Made by a program: the position numbers and the translations under genes. Shown here in pieces: positions 7,944 to 15,228 of a DNA stretch of 64,000 bases. Location: contig NZ_JACYVH010000001.1 in the NCBI RefSeq assembly GCF_014842255.1, positions 89,264-153,263 of the forward strand, read 5' to 3'. The first letter of the stretch is position 1; each line of letters starts with the position of its first letter. The stretch comes from Frigoribacterium sp. CFBP 13712. Lineage in GTDB: Bacteria; Actinomycetota; Actinomycetes; Actinomycetales; Microbacteriaceae. A model generated the notes under the pieces. It ran no database searches. It saw nothing but the letters and a program-made list of their open reading frames with translations, and was not told where the DNA came from.

Positions 7944-8528
7944 TCAGTCGATGTCGTACGGGATGTTCAGCACGCTGAGCGGCCGACTCATAGGCGGTTC
8001 GTCGCGCAGACGCTCGAGACCCGGTCGCAGCTCGTCGAGCCAGGCCTCGTACCCCTCAGGGGTCAGCCGCCCGTTCTCGGTCGTGAATTCGGGCCTGATC
8101 GCCTCGCCCGCGTCGTCGGCGAGAGCCGGCCAGAGATCGAGGTACTGCGCCCTCACCGTGGACGAGAACTGACGGAGGTGCCGGTTGGCGTCGCGGATGC
8201 GCGGCGCGAGCTCGGCCCCGCGAGGCAGGATGGACTGCAGCAGCAGTCGACTGCCCGGCAGCTCCCGCCGGAGGGTCACGAGCAGACTCTCGACCCCGCG
8301 CACGACCTGCTCGACGGACCGCCGGGCGGTGAAGTCGTTCGTGCCGATGAGGAGGACCACCGAGTCGGGTTGCGCCGCCACGATCTGATCGACCCTCTCG
8401 GCCAGTGTGGCCGTGGTGTCGCCGTCGACACCGAGGTTCACGACGTCGTCTCCGGGGAACCAGGTGCCCCAGTCTCCGGCCCGGGTGACGTCGTCTCCGA
8501 CGAACACCACTTTCTCATCGTTCGACAT
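7944..8528 (-). CDS. SGNH/GDSL-hydrolase-like protein with degenerate catalytic residues
   Basis: The 194-residue protein has the overall SGNH fold order. Block I is VVFVGDDVTRAGDW, then VNLGVDGDTTATLAER (Gly block), LLIGTNDF (Asn block) and a C-terminal LTPEGYEAWLDEL. The nucleophile Ser of the GDS motif is Asp here (GDDVT). The usual D-G-L-H ahead of the last helix reads E-N-G-R, so the catalytic Asp and His are also missing. It is therefore either a non-hydrolytic member or uses other chemistry. The start at 8528 is preferred over an upstream ATG at 8552 because AGAGAGGT lies just before it. Confidence 0.75.
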   Translation of the reverse strand: MSNDEKVVFVGDDVTRAGDWGTWFPGDDVVNLGVDGDTTATLAERVDQIVAAQPDSVVLLIGTNDFTARRSVEQVVRGVESLLVTLRRELPGSRLLLQSILPRGAELAPRIRDANRHLRQFSSTVRAQYLDLWPALADDAGEAIRPEFTTENGRLTPEGYEAWLDELRPGLERLRDEPPMSRPLSVLNIPYDID

Positions 8529-8606
8529 GTCCGACCTCTCTGTACAAAGCACTGTCGGCCCATGGTGTCAGCAACCGCTGGGAAGCGACAAGGAGGCGCG
8601 GCGCAC

Positions 8607-10274
8607 TCACGCGACGCCGGTCGCGTCGGCCGGCCCCGCAGCCGATGCCGGGACGGACGACGCAGCGGTCGCCGAGGTCGTCGCCCCGGCAGGAGCCACG
8701 GACCGCTCGGCGGCGTCCCTCTCGGCCGTGGCGGTGATGCGCTTGAGCATGCCCGAGAAGATCACCCCGTGGAACGGCAGGATGGCGAACCAGTACAGGC
8801 GCCCGCCCAGCCCCTGCGGGAAGAACACCGCACGCTGGCGGTAATGCGAACCGCCCCCGTCGACGGGAGTGACGGTCATGTCGAGCCACGCGCCTCCCGG
8901 GACCTTCATCTCGGCGCGCAGGCGCAGCAGCGTGCCGTGCTCGAGCTTCTCGACCCGCCACCAGTCGAGCGCGTCGCCGACGCGGAGGGTCGTCTGGCTG
9001 CGACGGCCTCGCCGGAGGCCCACCCCGCCCACGAGGCGGTCCATCCAACCCCGTGCGGCCCACGCGAGCGGGAACGAGTACCAGCCGTTCTCGCCGCCGA
9101 TGCTCTCGACGACGCGCCAGAGCTCGGCCGGCGGCGCGGACGTCTCGGTCTCGCGATCGTCGGTGTAGACCGTGTGGCCCGACCAGTCGGGGTCGCTCGG
9201 CAGCAGATCGCTCGGGGCCCCCGAGACGCTGCTGTCCTGCCAGCTCGTCTCGACGTCGCCGTCCTTCTCGCGCTGCAGGGCCAGACGGACGGCCACCCGG
9301 TAACGCAGCAGACCGGCCGACGGCGGCGCGATGTAGCGGTCGATGTCGCGCTCGTGGACGACGCAGTCGTACTGCAGGGATGCGATGATCGGCACGGCCA
9401 GCGCACGCGGCACCGGGGTGACGAGGTTGACCCACTGCGAGGCGAGCCACGGTGTGAACACGGGCAGAGACGCGATGGGGCGCTGCTTCAGCCCCGCTTC
9501 GAGCGCGTAGCCGTTCATCATCTGGCCGTAGCGCAGGACGTCCGGCCCGCCGATGTCGAAGGTCCGGTTGACGTCGGACGGAACGTCGGCCGCACCGAGC
9601 AGATAGTGCAGCACGTCGCGGACCGCGATCGGCTGGATGCGGTTGCGGACCCACTTGGGCGCGGGCATGTACGGGAGCACGTCGGTGAGGTGGCGGATCA
9701 TCTCGAACGAGGCCGAGCCCGACCCGATCACGACGCCGGCCTGGAGCGCGACGGTCGGCACGCCGCTCGCGAGCAGGATGTCGCCGACGTCCTTCCGCGA
9801 CTGGAGATGCTTCGACAGCTCGCCGTCGGGGTGCAGACCACCGAGGTAGACGATGCGCCCCACCCCGGCCGCCGCCGCCGCGTCGGCGACCGCATGAGCG
9901 GCCTGCGACTCGGCCTGCCCGAAGTCGCCCTTGCCGCCCATGGCGTGCGCGAGGTAGTAGACGACGTCGACGCCCGCCATCGCGGGTGCGACCGAGTCGG
10001 GGTCGGTGAGGTCGCCCTGGAGGATCTCGACATGTCGGGCCCAGGGGACGTCGACGAGCTTCTCGGGCGAGCGGACGAGGACGCGGACGTCCGCCCCGGC
10101 CTCGACGAGTCGCGGCGCGAGGCGACCGCCGATGTAGCCAGTCGCCCCGGTGACCAGCACGCGTCGTCGCGCCACGGCGCCGTCCACGTCGGTCGGGTCG
10201 TCGGACGGGGGGACGTCGGAGGCTCGATTCTCTGGCACGGCCCCACCGTACGCCGCACCCCCGACAGCGAGCAT
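8607..10274 (-). CDS. SDR-type NAD(P)-binding protein fused to a DUF2867 domain
   Basis: This is a 555-residue two-domain protein. The N-terminal half (about 37-320) is an atypical short-chain dehydrogenase/reductase with the nucleotide motif VLVTGATGYIGG. It also has YYLAHAMGGKG where the SDR active site would lie, and the classical YxxxK pair is not obvious. The C-terminal half (about 370-530) is the DUF2867 SRPBCC-like region. The family is common next to cofactor and redox genes, and its reaction is unknown. A GTG start at 10238 (VPENRASDV) with GGTGGGG upstream is a possible alternative. It is downstream of ribF on the same strand. Confidence 0.82.
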   Translation of the reverse strand: MLAVGGAAYGGAVPENRASDVPPSDDPTDVDGAVARRRVLVTGATGYIGGRLAPRLVEAGADVRVLVRSPEKLVDVPWARHVEILQGDLTDPDSVAPAMAGVDVVYYLAHAMGGKGDFGQAESQAAHAVADAAAAAGVGRIVYLGGLHPDGELSKHLQSRKDVGDILLASGVPTVALQAGVVIGSGSASFEMIRHLTDVLPYMPAPKWVRNRIQPIAVRDVLHYLLGAADVPSDVNRTFDIGGPDVLRYGQMMNGYALEAGLKQRPIASLPVFTPWLASQWVNLVTPVPRALAVPIIASLQYDCVVHERDIDRYIAPPSAGLLRYRVAVRLALQREKDGDVETSWQDSSVSGAPSDLLPSDPDWSGHTVYTDDRETETSAPPAELWRVVESIGGENGWYSFPLAWAARGWMDRLVGGVGLRRGRRSQTTLRVGDALDWWRVEKLEHGTLLRLRAEMKVPGGAWLDMTVTPVDGGGSHYRQRAVFFPQGLGGRLYWFAILPFHGVIFSGMLKRITATAERDAAERSVAPAGATTSATAASSVPASAAGPADATGVA

Positions 10275-10383
10275 CGACCGGCTTCGGACGATCGGGCCGA
10301 CGCGGCCGGCGGAGCTGACGCGGGCGTCGCGGCCGACGGAGCCGATCCGACGCCGGCGTGGCGCGCAGACGCGCCACCGCCGA

Positions 10384-11328
10384 TCAGGCCGGGGCGGGGA
10401 CCCCGAGGATCTCGCGCGTCCGTCTCACGTCGGCGGCGATGTGCTCGATGAGGGCGTCGAGTCCGTCGAACCGGACGTTGCCGCGCACCCAGTCGACGAA
10501 GTGGACCGTCGCCTCTCGACCGTAGAGGTCGAGGGTCACGTCGAGCAGGTGCGCCTCGACCTGCTTGGCGGGGACGCCGTCGAAGGTGGGGTTGTTGCCG
10601 ACCGACACGGCCGCGGGGTAGGTGACCCCGTCGATCACGACCCGGGCGGCGTAGACCCCGTCGGCGGGGACGAACCCCTCGCTGAACGGTGCGAGATTCG
10701 CCGTCGGGAACCCCAGCTCGCGGCCGCGCTGCTCGCCGTGCACGACGACGCCGCGGACTGCCGGCTCGCGCCCGAGCAGATGACCGGCCTCGCGCACGCG
10801 CCCCGAGTCGAGCAGCTCGCGGATCCAGGTCGAGGAGGCGCGGCGCCCGCCCGCAGGACGCACGTCGTCGATCGACACGACCCTGAAGCCCCGCGACCCG
10901 GCCAGCTCACGGAGCGTCGCGACGGAGCCGCTCCCCCGGACGCCGAACCGGAAGTCGTCGCCGACGAAGACCACCCGGGCGTGCAGGGCGCCCACGAGGA
11001 TCCGGTCGACGAACTCGGTCGGCGTGAGCGCCCTGAGCTCGTCGTCGAACGGCAGCATCAGGGTCGCCGCCACCCCGGCCGCGTCGAGCAGCTCGCGTTT
11101 CTGGCGGTTGCTGACCAGAGCCGTCGGGACCCGGTCGGGCTGGAGGACGGCGAGGGGGTGGCGGTCGAAGGTCACGACGGTGGACGTCAGCCCCTCGGCG
11201 GCCGCGACCTCCTCGAGCAGGTCGATGACCGCTCGATGACCCACGTGCACGCCGTCGAACTTGCCGATGGTCACCGCGCTCGGTCCGAACCCCTCGGGGA
11301 CGTCGGCCGCCGATCCGTAGAACTCCAT
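10384..11328 (-). CDS. ribF: Bifunctional riboflavin kinase/FAD synthetase
   Basis: The 314-residue RibF converts riboflavin to FMN and then FAD. The N-terminal adenylyltransferase domain shows GKFDGVHVGH (about 22-31) with the nucleotide-binding histidines. The C-terminal riboflavin-kinase domain (about 185-310) has ELGFPTANL and the GVYAARV strand. The start MEFYGSAADVPEG at 11328 overlaps the TGA of the upstream membrane gene by one base, arguing for translational coupling. A dispersed-motif copy at 10832-10842 is read in frame as RASS. Order with truB upstream matches the usual truB-ribF pairing, here with two small membrane genes inserted. Confidence 0.95.
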   Translation of the reverse strand: MEFYGSAADVPEGFGPSAVTIGKFDGVHVGHRAVIDLLEEVAAAEGLTSTVVTFDRHPLAVLQPDRVPTALVSNRQKRELLDAAGVAATLMLPFDDELRALTPTEFVDRILVGALHARVVFVGDDFRFGVRGSGSVATLRELAGSRGFRVVSIDDVRPAGGRRASSTWIRELLDSGRVREAGHLLGREPAVRGVVVHGEQRGRELGFPTANLAPFSEGFVPADGVYAARVVIDGVTYPAAVSVGNNPTFDGVPAKQVEAHLLDVTLDLYGREATVHFVDWVRGNVRFDGLDALIEHIAADVRRTREILGVPAPA

Positions 11329-11741
11329 CAGCGGGAGCCGCCGCGGGGTCTCGTGCGAGCCAGCCAGATCATGCCCAGCACGGGGAGGACGAGCGGGATG
11401 AAGCCGTACCCGCGACCGAAGAACGACCAGACGGTGTCGTCGGGGAAGAGCTCGGGGTCGAGGGTGGTCAGCAGGCCGACGATCAGCACGCCGGCGAGCT
11501 CGAAGGCGATCGTGGCCCACGCGACCGCGTACGAGGTCCGGCCGCGGGTGATCAGCGACACGGTGGCGACGATGTAGACGACGGCCGCGAGGGCGCTCAG
11601 CGTGTAGGCGAGCGGGGCCTCGGAGAACTGCTCGAGGATCTGGAAGACCGAACGCCCGGTCGCTGCTAGGGCGAGCACGGCGTAGACGACGATCAGCACA
11701 CGTCCGACACCGACCGCGCGCGTTGACTTCTGAGTGTCCAT
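11328..11741 (-). CDS. Small membrane protein between truB and ribF (1)
   Basis: This is a 137-residue protein of unknown function with four predicted helices (about 13-32, 43-64, 70-95 and 108-130) and a basic tail ending RTRPRGGSR. The ATG at 11741 (MDTQKST) is preferred to TTG or GTG codons just upstream. No Shine-Dalgarno is clear, so initiation may be leaderless or coupled. It overlaps ribF by one base. Similar small membrane genes accompany ribF in Microbacteriaceae as far as I recall. A functional link with flavin synthesis is not shown. Confidence 0.68.
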   Translation of the reverse strand: MDTQKSTRAVGVGRVLIVVYAVLALAATGRSVFQILEQFSEAPLAYTLSALAAVVYIVATVSLITRGRTSYAVAWATIAFELAGVLIVGLLTTLDPELFPDDTVWSFFGRGYGFIPLVLPVLGMIWLARTRPRGGSR

Positions 11742-11799
11742 CACGACCAAGGATATGACTCGGGGTCGCCGTTCGACGACCGGGGAGGGTGGAGGGAGA

Positions 11800-12168
11800 T
11801 CATGCCGTCTGCACCGTCCAGATCTGGAGCATCCGGTAGACCATGACCGCGACGGCGAAGACCGCGGCGGCCAGGACGACGTTGCTCCAGCGGGAACGGT
11901 CGACCAGCGCCCACACGACGGCCAACGGCGGCAGCAGGATGGCGGAGATCAGATAGATGTAGAACTCGACCACGTTGCCGGTCGGATCGTTGCCGGCGAA
12001 GGGAGCGACGATCGCCACCACCAGCTGCACGAGGAGCAGCACCAGGACGAGCGCGGTCGCCCCGACGGTGATGTCGTTCGGCAGACGCCCCGAGAAGCCC
12101 GCGACGAGGCAGACGATGCCCGCCACGCAGGCCACGACGACCTGCACCCAGGTGAACCACTCGATCAC
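11800..12168 (-). CDS. Small membrane protein between truB and ribF (2)
   Basis: This 122-residue protein starts with GTG at 12168 (VIEWFTWVQ), in a GTGA overlap with the truB stop, so it is almost certainly translationally coupled to truB. Four hydrophobic segments cover about 7-27, 36-56, 68-87 and 97-115. I do not recognise a named domain. The pair of small membrane genes between truB and ribF appears to be a conserved insertion rather than random, since both keep clean frames and tight junctions. Confidence 0.72.
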   Translation of the reverse strand: MIEWFTWVQVVVACVAGIVCLVAGFSGRLPNDITVGATALVLVLLLVQLVVAIVAPFAGNDPTGNVVEFYIYLISAILLPPLAVVWALVDRSRWSNVVLAAAVFAVAVMVYRMLQIWTVQTA

Positions 12169-13064
12169 AGGACGACCTCGTCGCTCGGGAAGTTGACGAT
12201 GGGTCTCGCACGCCCGCCGCTCACCGAGACGAGCCCGGCGAGAGCGCCGTGAGGCGTGAGGGCCGCGATCGGCCCGTCGGCGTCGTCGAGTGCGAGGGCC
12301 ACGCGCTTGCCGTGGCCCAGGTCGGTCGCCTCGTCGGCGGTCATGCGCCACACCGGGAACAGCGTCTCGGCGACGTCCGCCGGCGCGAGCAGGGCGGGTG
12401 CGACGTCGATGCCCTCGAGGACGGAGGCGCGGGTCACGTCGAACGGCCCCACGCGAGTCCGGCGCAACGCCGTCAGATGCCCGCCGACGCCGAGTGCCGC
12501 GCCGAGATCTCGGGCCAGCGCCCGGACGTACGTCCCCGACGAGCACGACACCCGCACGTCGAGGTCGCGGACGATCAGACCGTCGACCACGGTCTCTCGC
12601 CGGTCGAGGACGGTGAACTCGGAGATCGTCACGTCGCGAGCCTTCAGCTCGACCTCGACGCCCTCGCGGGCGAGGTCGTAGGCGCGGCGACCGTCGACCT
12701 TGATGGCGCTGACCGTGGTCGGCACCTGGCTGATCGGACCCGTGAGGGCTGCGACGCCCTCGTCGATCGCGGCATCGGTGACCGACGCGGCGGAGGCACG
12801 GCCGATCACGTCGCCCTCGCTGTCGTCGGTGGTGGTCGAGACGCCGAGGCGGATGGTCGCGTCGTAGCCCTTGTCGAGACCGACGAGGAACGTCAGGAGC
12901 CGGGTCGACGAATTGAGACCGACGACGAGCAGACCGGTGGCCAGGGGGTCGAGCGTGCCGGCGTGGCCCACCTTGCGGGTTCCCGCTGCGCGTCGTACCC
13001 GGGCGACGACGTCGTGGCTGGTGATGCCCTGCGGCTTGTCGACGAGGAGGATGCCGCTGTTCAC
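12165..13064 (-). CDS. truB: tRNA pseudouridine(55) synthase
   Basis: The 299-residue TruB makes pseudouridine 55 in the T-loop of tRNAs. The catalytic aspartate is Asp39 in KVGHAGTLDPLATGLL. The N-terminal ILLVDKPQGITSHDVV and the YDATIRLGVSTTTDD strand are also canonical. The C-terminal PUA-like extension (about 230-299) is present. It heads a minus-strand unit of truB, two small membrane genes and ribF. rbfA and infB, which sit just before truB in many bacteria, are separated from it here by mutY and a kinase-like gene. Confidence 0.96.
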   Translation of the reverse strand: MNSGILLVDKPQGITSHDVVARVRRAAGTRKVGHAGTLDPLATGLLVVGLNSSTRLLTFLVGLDKGYDATIRLGVSTTTDDSEGDVIGRASAASVTDAAIDEGVAALTGPISQVPTTVSAIKVDGRRAYDLAREGVEVELKARDVTISEFTVLDRRETVVDGLIVRDLDVRVSCSSGTYVRALARDLGAALGVGGHLTALRRTRVGPFDVTRASVLEGIDVAPALLAPADVAETLFPVWRMTADEATDLGHGKRVALALDDADGPIAALTPHGALAGLVSVSGGRARPIVNFPSDEVVL

Positions 13065-13110
13065 CAGACGACGTTATCGCAGGTCGAGGCGGCCCCGTGC
13101 CGCACCGCGC

Positions 13111-13671
13111 TCAGCATGCGTCGTCGAATCGTCGACGCGGATGCTCCGGATCGTCGTTGCCGACGACGGCGGAGGCCGTGGCACGACCCGCCGTGCGGGC
13201 GTCGCCCACCGACACCCACACCCGGTAGTGCCAGATGCCCGACAACCCGGGGCGGCTCATGTCGGTGCCGTCGACCACCAGGACGGCGTCGGCCGGACCC
13301 GTCACCCAGGTGGGCTCGAGCGCGCGATCCGCCTCGGCGTCGAAGGCCGCCTCGACCCAGCCCGTGCTGCCACCGAGGAGGAACGGCTCGACGAGCACTC
13401 GACGCAGGACGCTCTCGTCGAGCTCGGGTTCGGCGTCGCGCGGCGCCGACGCCGGTCGTCGGGAGAAGGCACGGAGGGAGGCGCGGAAGGCCGTCTGACC
13501 GGACTCGCGGATCGCCTCGGCGAGGTCGTCGGCGAAGGGGCCCACCCCCGGGGCACCGGCGGTGTCGCCGTCGACGGCGACGACGACCCGGCCGCGGCCG
13601 TAGTTGTGCACGATCTCGGCCGCGAGCTCGCGGAGGGTGTCTTTCTTGGCCGGGGCCCATCTGGTCGTCAT
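13111..13671 (-). CDS. Uridine-kinase-like protein lacking a functional P-loop
   Basis: The 186-residue product aligns from memory with the actinobacterial uridine kinase-like P-loop family. It keeps the N-terminal WAPAKKDTLRELAAEIVHNYG, the LVEPFLLGGSTG block, PADAVLVVDG and the C-terminal DPEHPRRRF. Where functional members have GxDGAGKTTFA, this protein has GDTAGAPGVGPFA, so the Lys and Thr of Walker A are gone. The DDFH segment and most of the lid are also missing, which explains the short length. The frame is intact, so it may be a non-catalytic protein rather than a pseudogene. Confidence 0.65.
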   Translation of the reverse strand: MTTRWAPAKKDTLRELAAEIVHNYGRGRVVVAVDGDTAGAPGVGPFADDLAEAIRESGQTAFRASLRAFSRRPASAPRDAEPELDESVLRRVLVEPFLLGGSTGWVEAAFDAEADRALEPTWVTGPADAVLVVDGTDMSRPGLSGIWHYRVWVSVGDARTAGRATASAVVGNDDPEHPRRRFDDAC

Positions 13672-13742
13672 GCGTCCACGCTACGCCGCACCTCCGACAA
13701 CGAGCGGGGACCGCCGTGCGCCGACGCACGTAGGCTCGTCCG

Positions 13743-14612
13743 GTGAGCATCTCCCCCGCCGTCGCCGCGTGGTTCCGAGTCGAAGGTCGCGATCTTCCGT
13801 GGCGCCGCCCCGGGTTCACCGCCTGGGGCACTCTCGTCAGCGAGATCATGCTGCAGCAGACGCCCGTGGCCCGGGTCGTGCCGCGCCTCGAGCTGTGGCT
13901 CGAGCGCTGGCCGACGCCTCGCGATCTCGCCGCGTCGCCCGCGTCGGAGGCGGTCCGCGCGTGGGATCGACTCGGCTACCCCCGCCGGGCGCTGGCCCTC
14001 CACGCCGCGGCCATCGCCATCGTGGAGCGCCACGACGGCGTCGTCCCCGAAGACGTCCCCTCCCTGCTCGCGCTGCCGGGAGTCGGCGACTACACGGCGC
14101 GTGCCGTCGCCGTGTTCGCCTTCGGACACCGCCATCCGGTGGTCGACACGAACGTCAGGAGGGTCCTCGCCCGTGCCGTCGAGGGACTCGCCGAACCGTG
14201 GGCCCCGAAGGCCGGTCGCGACCTCCCCCTCATGGAGGCGCAGCTGCCCGAGGACGCCGAGGAGGCGCGGGTCGTCAGCGCAGGAGTCATGGAGCTGGGT
14301 GCGCTGGTCTGCACGGCGCGCTCGCCCCGGTGCGACGTGTGCCCCCTGATCGACCGGTGCGCGTGGGTGCTGGCCGGACGTCCGGAGCATGTCGGCCCGC
14401 GCCTCCGGGGCCAGGCGAGGTTCGAGGGCTCGGACCGTCAGGTCCGGGGCCTCATCATGGCCGAGCTGCGCGCCAGCGACGTACCCGTGTCGCAGACGGA
14501 GCTCGACGCCGTCTGGGCGGACGCGGCGCAACGCGAACGCGCCCTCGCCGGGTTGATCCGTGACGGACTCGCCACGGGGTCGTCCGACGAGGGCTACGTC
14601 CTCGCCGACTAG
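13743..14612 (+). CDS. mutY: A/G-specific adenine glycosylase
   Basis: This 289-residue MutY removes adenine mispaired with 8-oxoguanine. Catalytic Glu34 is in EIMLQQT, the helix-hairpin-helix is LPGVGDYT (111-118), and catalytic Asp135 is in VVDTNV. The iron-sulfur ligands are C190-x6-C197-x2-C200-x5-C206. It is shorter than E. coli MutY and lacks the C-terminal Nudix-like recognition domain, as in other actinobacteria. Its stop overlaps the rbfA stop: the palindrome CTAG at 14609-14612 supplies TAG on both strands. It contains an in-frame copy of the dispersed motif (EEAR, 14259-14269). Confidence 0.95.
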   Translation: MSISPAVAAWFRVEGRDLPWRRPGFTAWGTLVSEIMLQQTPVARVVPRLELWLERWPTPRDLAASPASEAVRAWDRLGYPRRALALHAAAIAIVERHDGVVPEDVPSLLALPGVGDYTARAVAVFAFGHRHPVVDTNVRRVLARAVEGLAEPWAPKAGRDLPLMEAQLPEDAEEARVVSAGVMELGALVCTARSPRCDVCPLIDRCAWVLAGRPEHVGPRLRGQARFEGSDRQVRGLIMAELRASDVPVSQTELDAVWADAAQRERALAGLIRDGLATGSSDEGYVLAD

Positions 14613-15127
14613 CGGTTCGGGGCGTCGGACTCGTCGGGGTCGCCCGAGGTCGGCGTGACGGCCGCCTCCTCGTCGTCCGCGTCGATGTCGTCCTCGTCGT
14701 CGTCGAGATCGCGGGGCTTCACGTACGGGTCGGCGTCACCGGCGAACTCCGCGGACGAGGCCATCGTCTGGCTCTCGTGATCACGCTGTCGCGCCTCCTG
14801 CAGGAGACGGTCGATCGAGGCCGCGTTCTCGGGCAGGGCGTCGAGGATGAACTCGAGGCTCGGTGTCAGCCGCGCCGTGATGTTCTTGCCGACCTCGCTG
14901 CGGAGCATGCCGGTCGCCGACTTGAGTGCGGCACCGGTGTCGCGACGTTCTTCGTCGGTGCCGTAGACCGTGTAGAAGATCGAGGCGTGCTGCAGGTCGC
15001 CGGTCACCTTGACGTCGGTGATCGTGACGAATCCGAGGCGGGGGTCTCTGATGCCGCGTTCGAGACGTCGGGCGACGATCTCCTGGATGCGGTCGGCCAT
15101 CTTGCGGGCGCGTTGCGCGTCGACCAT
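14609..15127 (-). CDS. rbfA: Ribosome-binding factor A
   Basis: RbfA is a KH-fold protein that helps mature the 5' end of 16S rRNA in the 30S subunit. The 172-residue protein has the conserved start MVDAQRARKMADRIQEIVAR and the LGFVTITDVKVTGDLQHASIFYTVYG core. The last 50 residues are a very acidic tail (DDDEDDIDADDEE), longer than in the E. coli protein. GAAGGAG precedes the ATG. It follows infB, but a strong hairpin at 15170-15205 lies between them, so its expression may be attenuated. Confidence 0.95.
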   Translation of the reverse strand: MVDAQRARKMADRIQEIVARRLERGIRDPRLGFVTITDVKVTGDLQHASIFYTVYGTDEERRDTGAALKSATGMLRSEVGKNITARLTPSLEFILDALPENAASIDRLLQEARQRDHESQTMASSAEFAGDADPYVKPRDLDDDEDDIDADDEEAAVTPTSGDPDESDAPNR

Positions 15128-15169
15128 TGTGAGCTCCTTCGTGCTGTTCGCCGTCGTGGCGAGAGGGGT

Positions 15170-15205
15170 GAGGCCCCGCCCCGACCGTAGTCGGAGCGGG
15201 GCCTC
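15170..15205 (-). terminator. Strong hairpin between infB and rbfA
   Basis: GAGGCCCCGCCCCGAC and GTCGGAGCGGGGCCTC pair into a 16-bp stem with a single mismatch and a four-base loop. It starts 24 bp after the infB stop. It could be a terminator, or a partial terminator or processing site that lowers rbfA expression relative to infB. Confidence 0.7.
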
Positions 15206-15228
15206 GTGTGCTGCGATGACGCCGGGGG

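Noticed and set aside
13111-13671. Uridine-kinase-like gene called as a pseudogene
   Set aside because: The frame is intact with a good start and conserved end, and the lost segment is confined to the active site, so a protein-coding call is kept.
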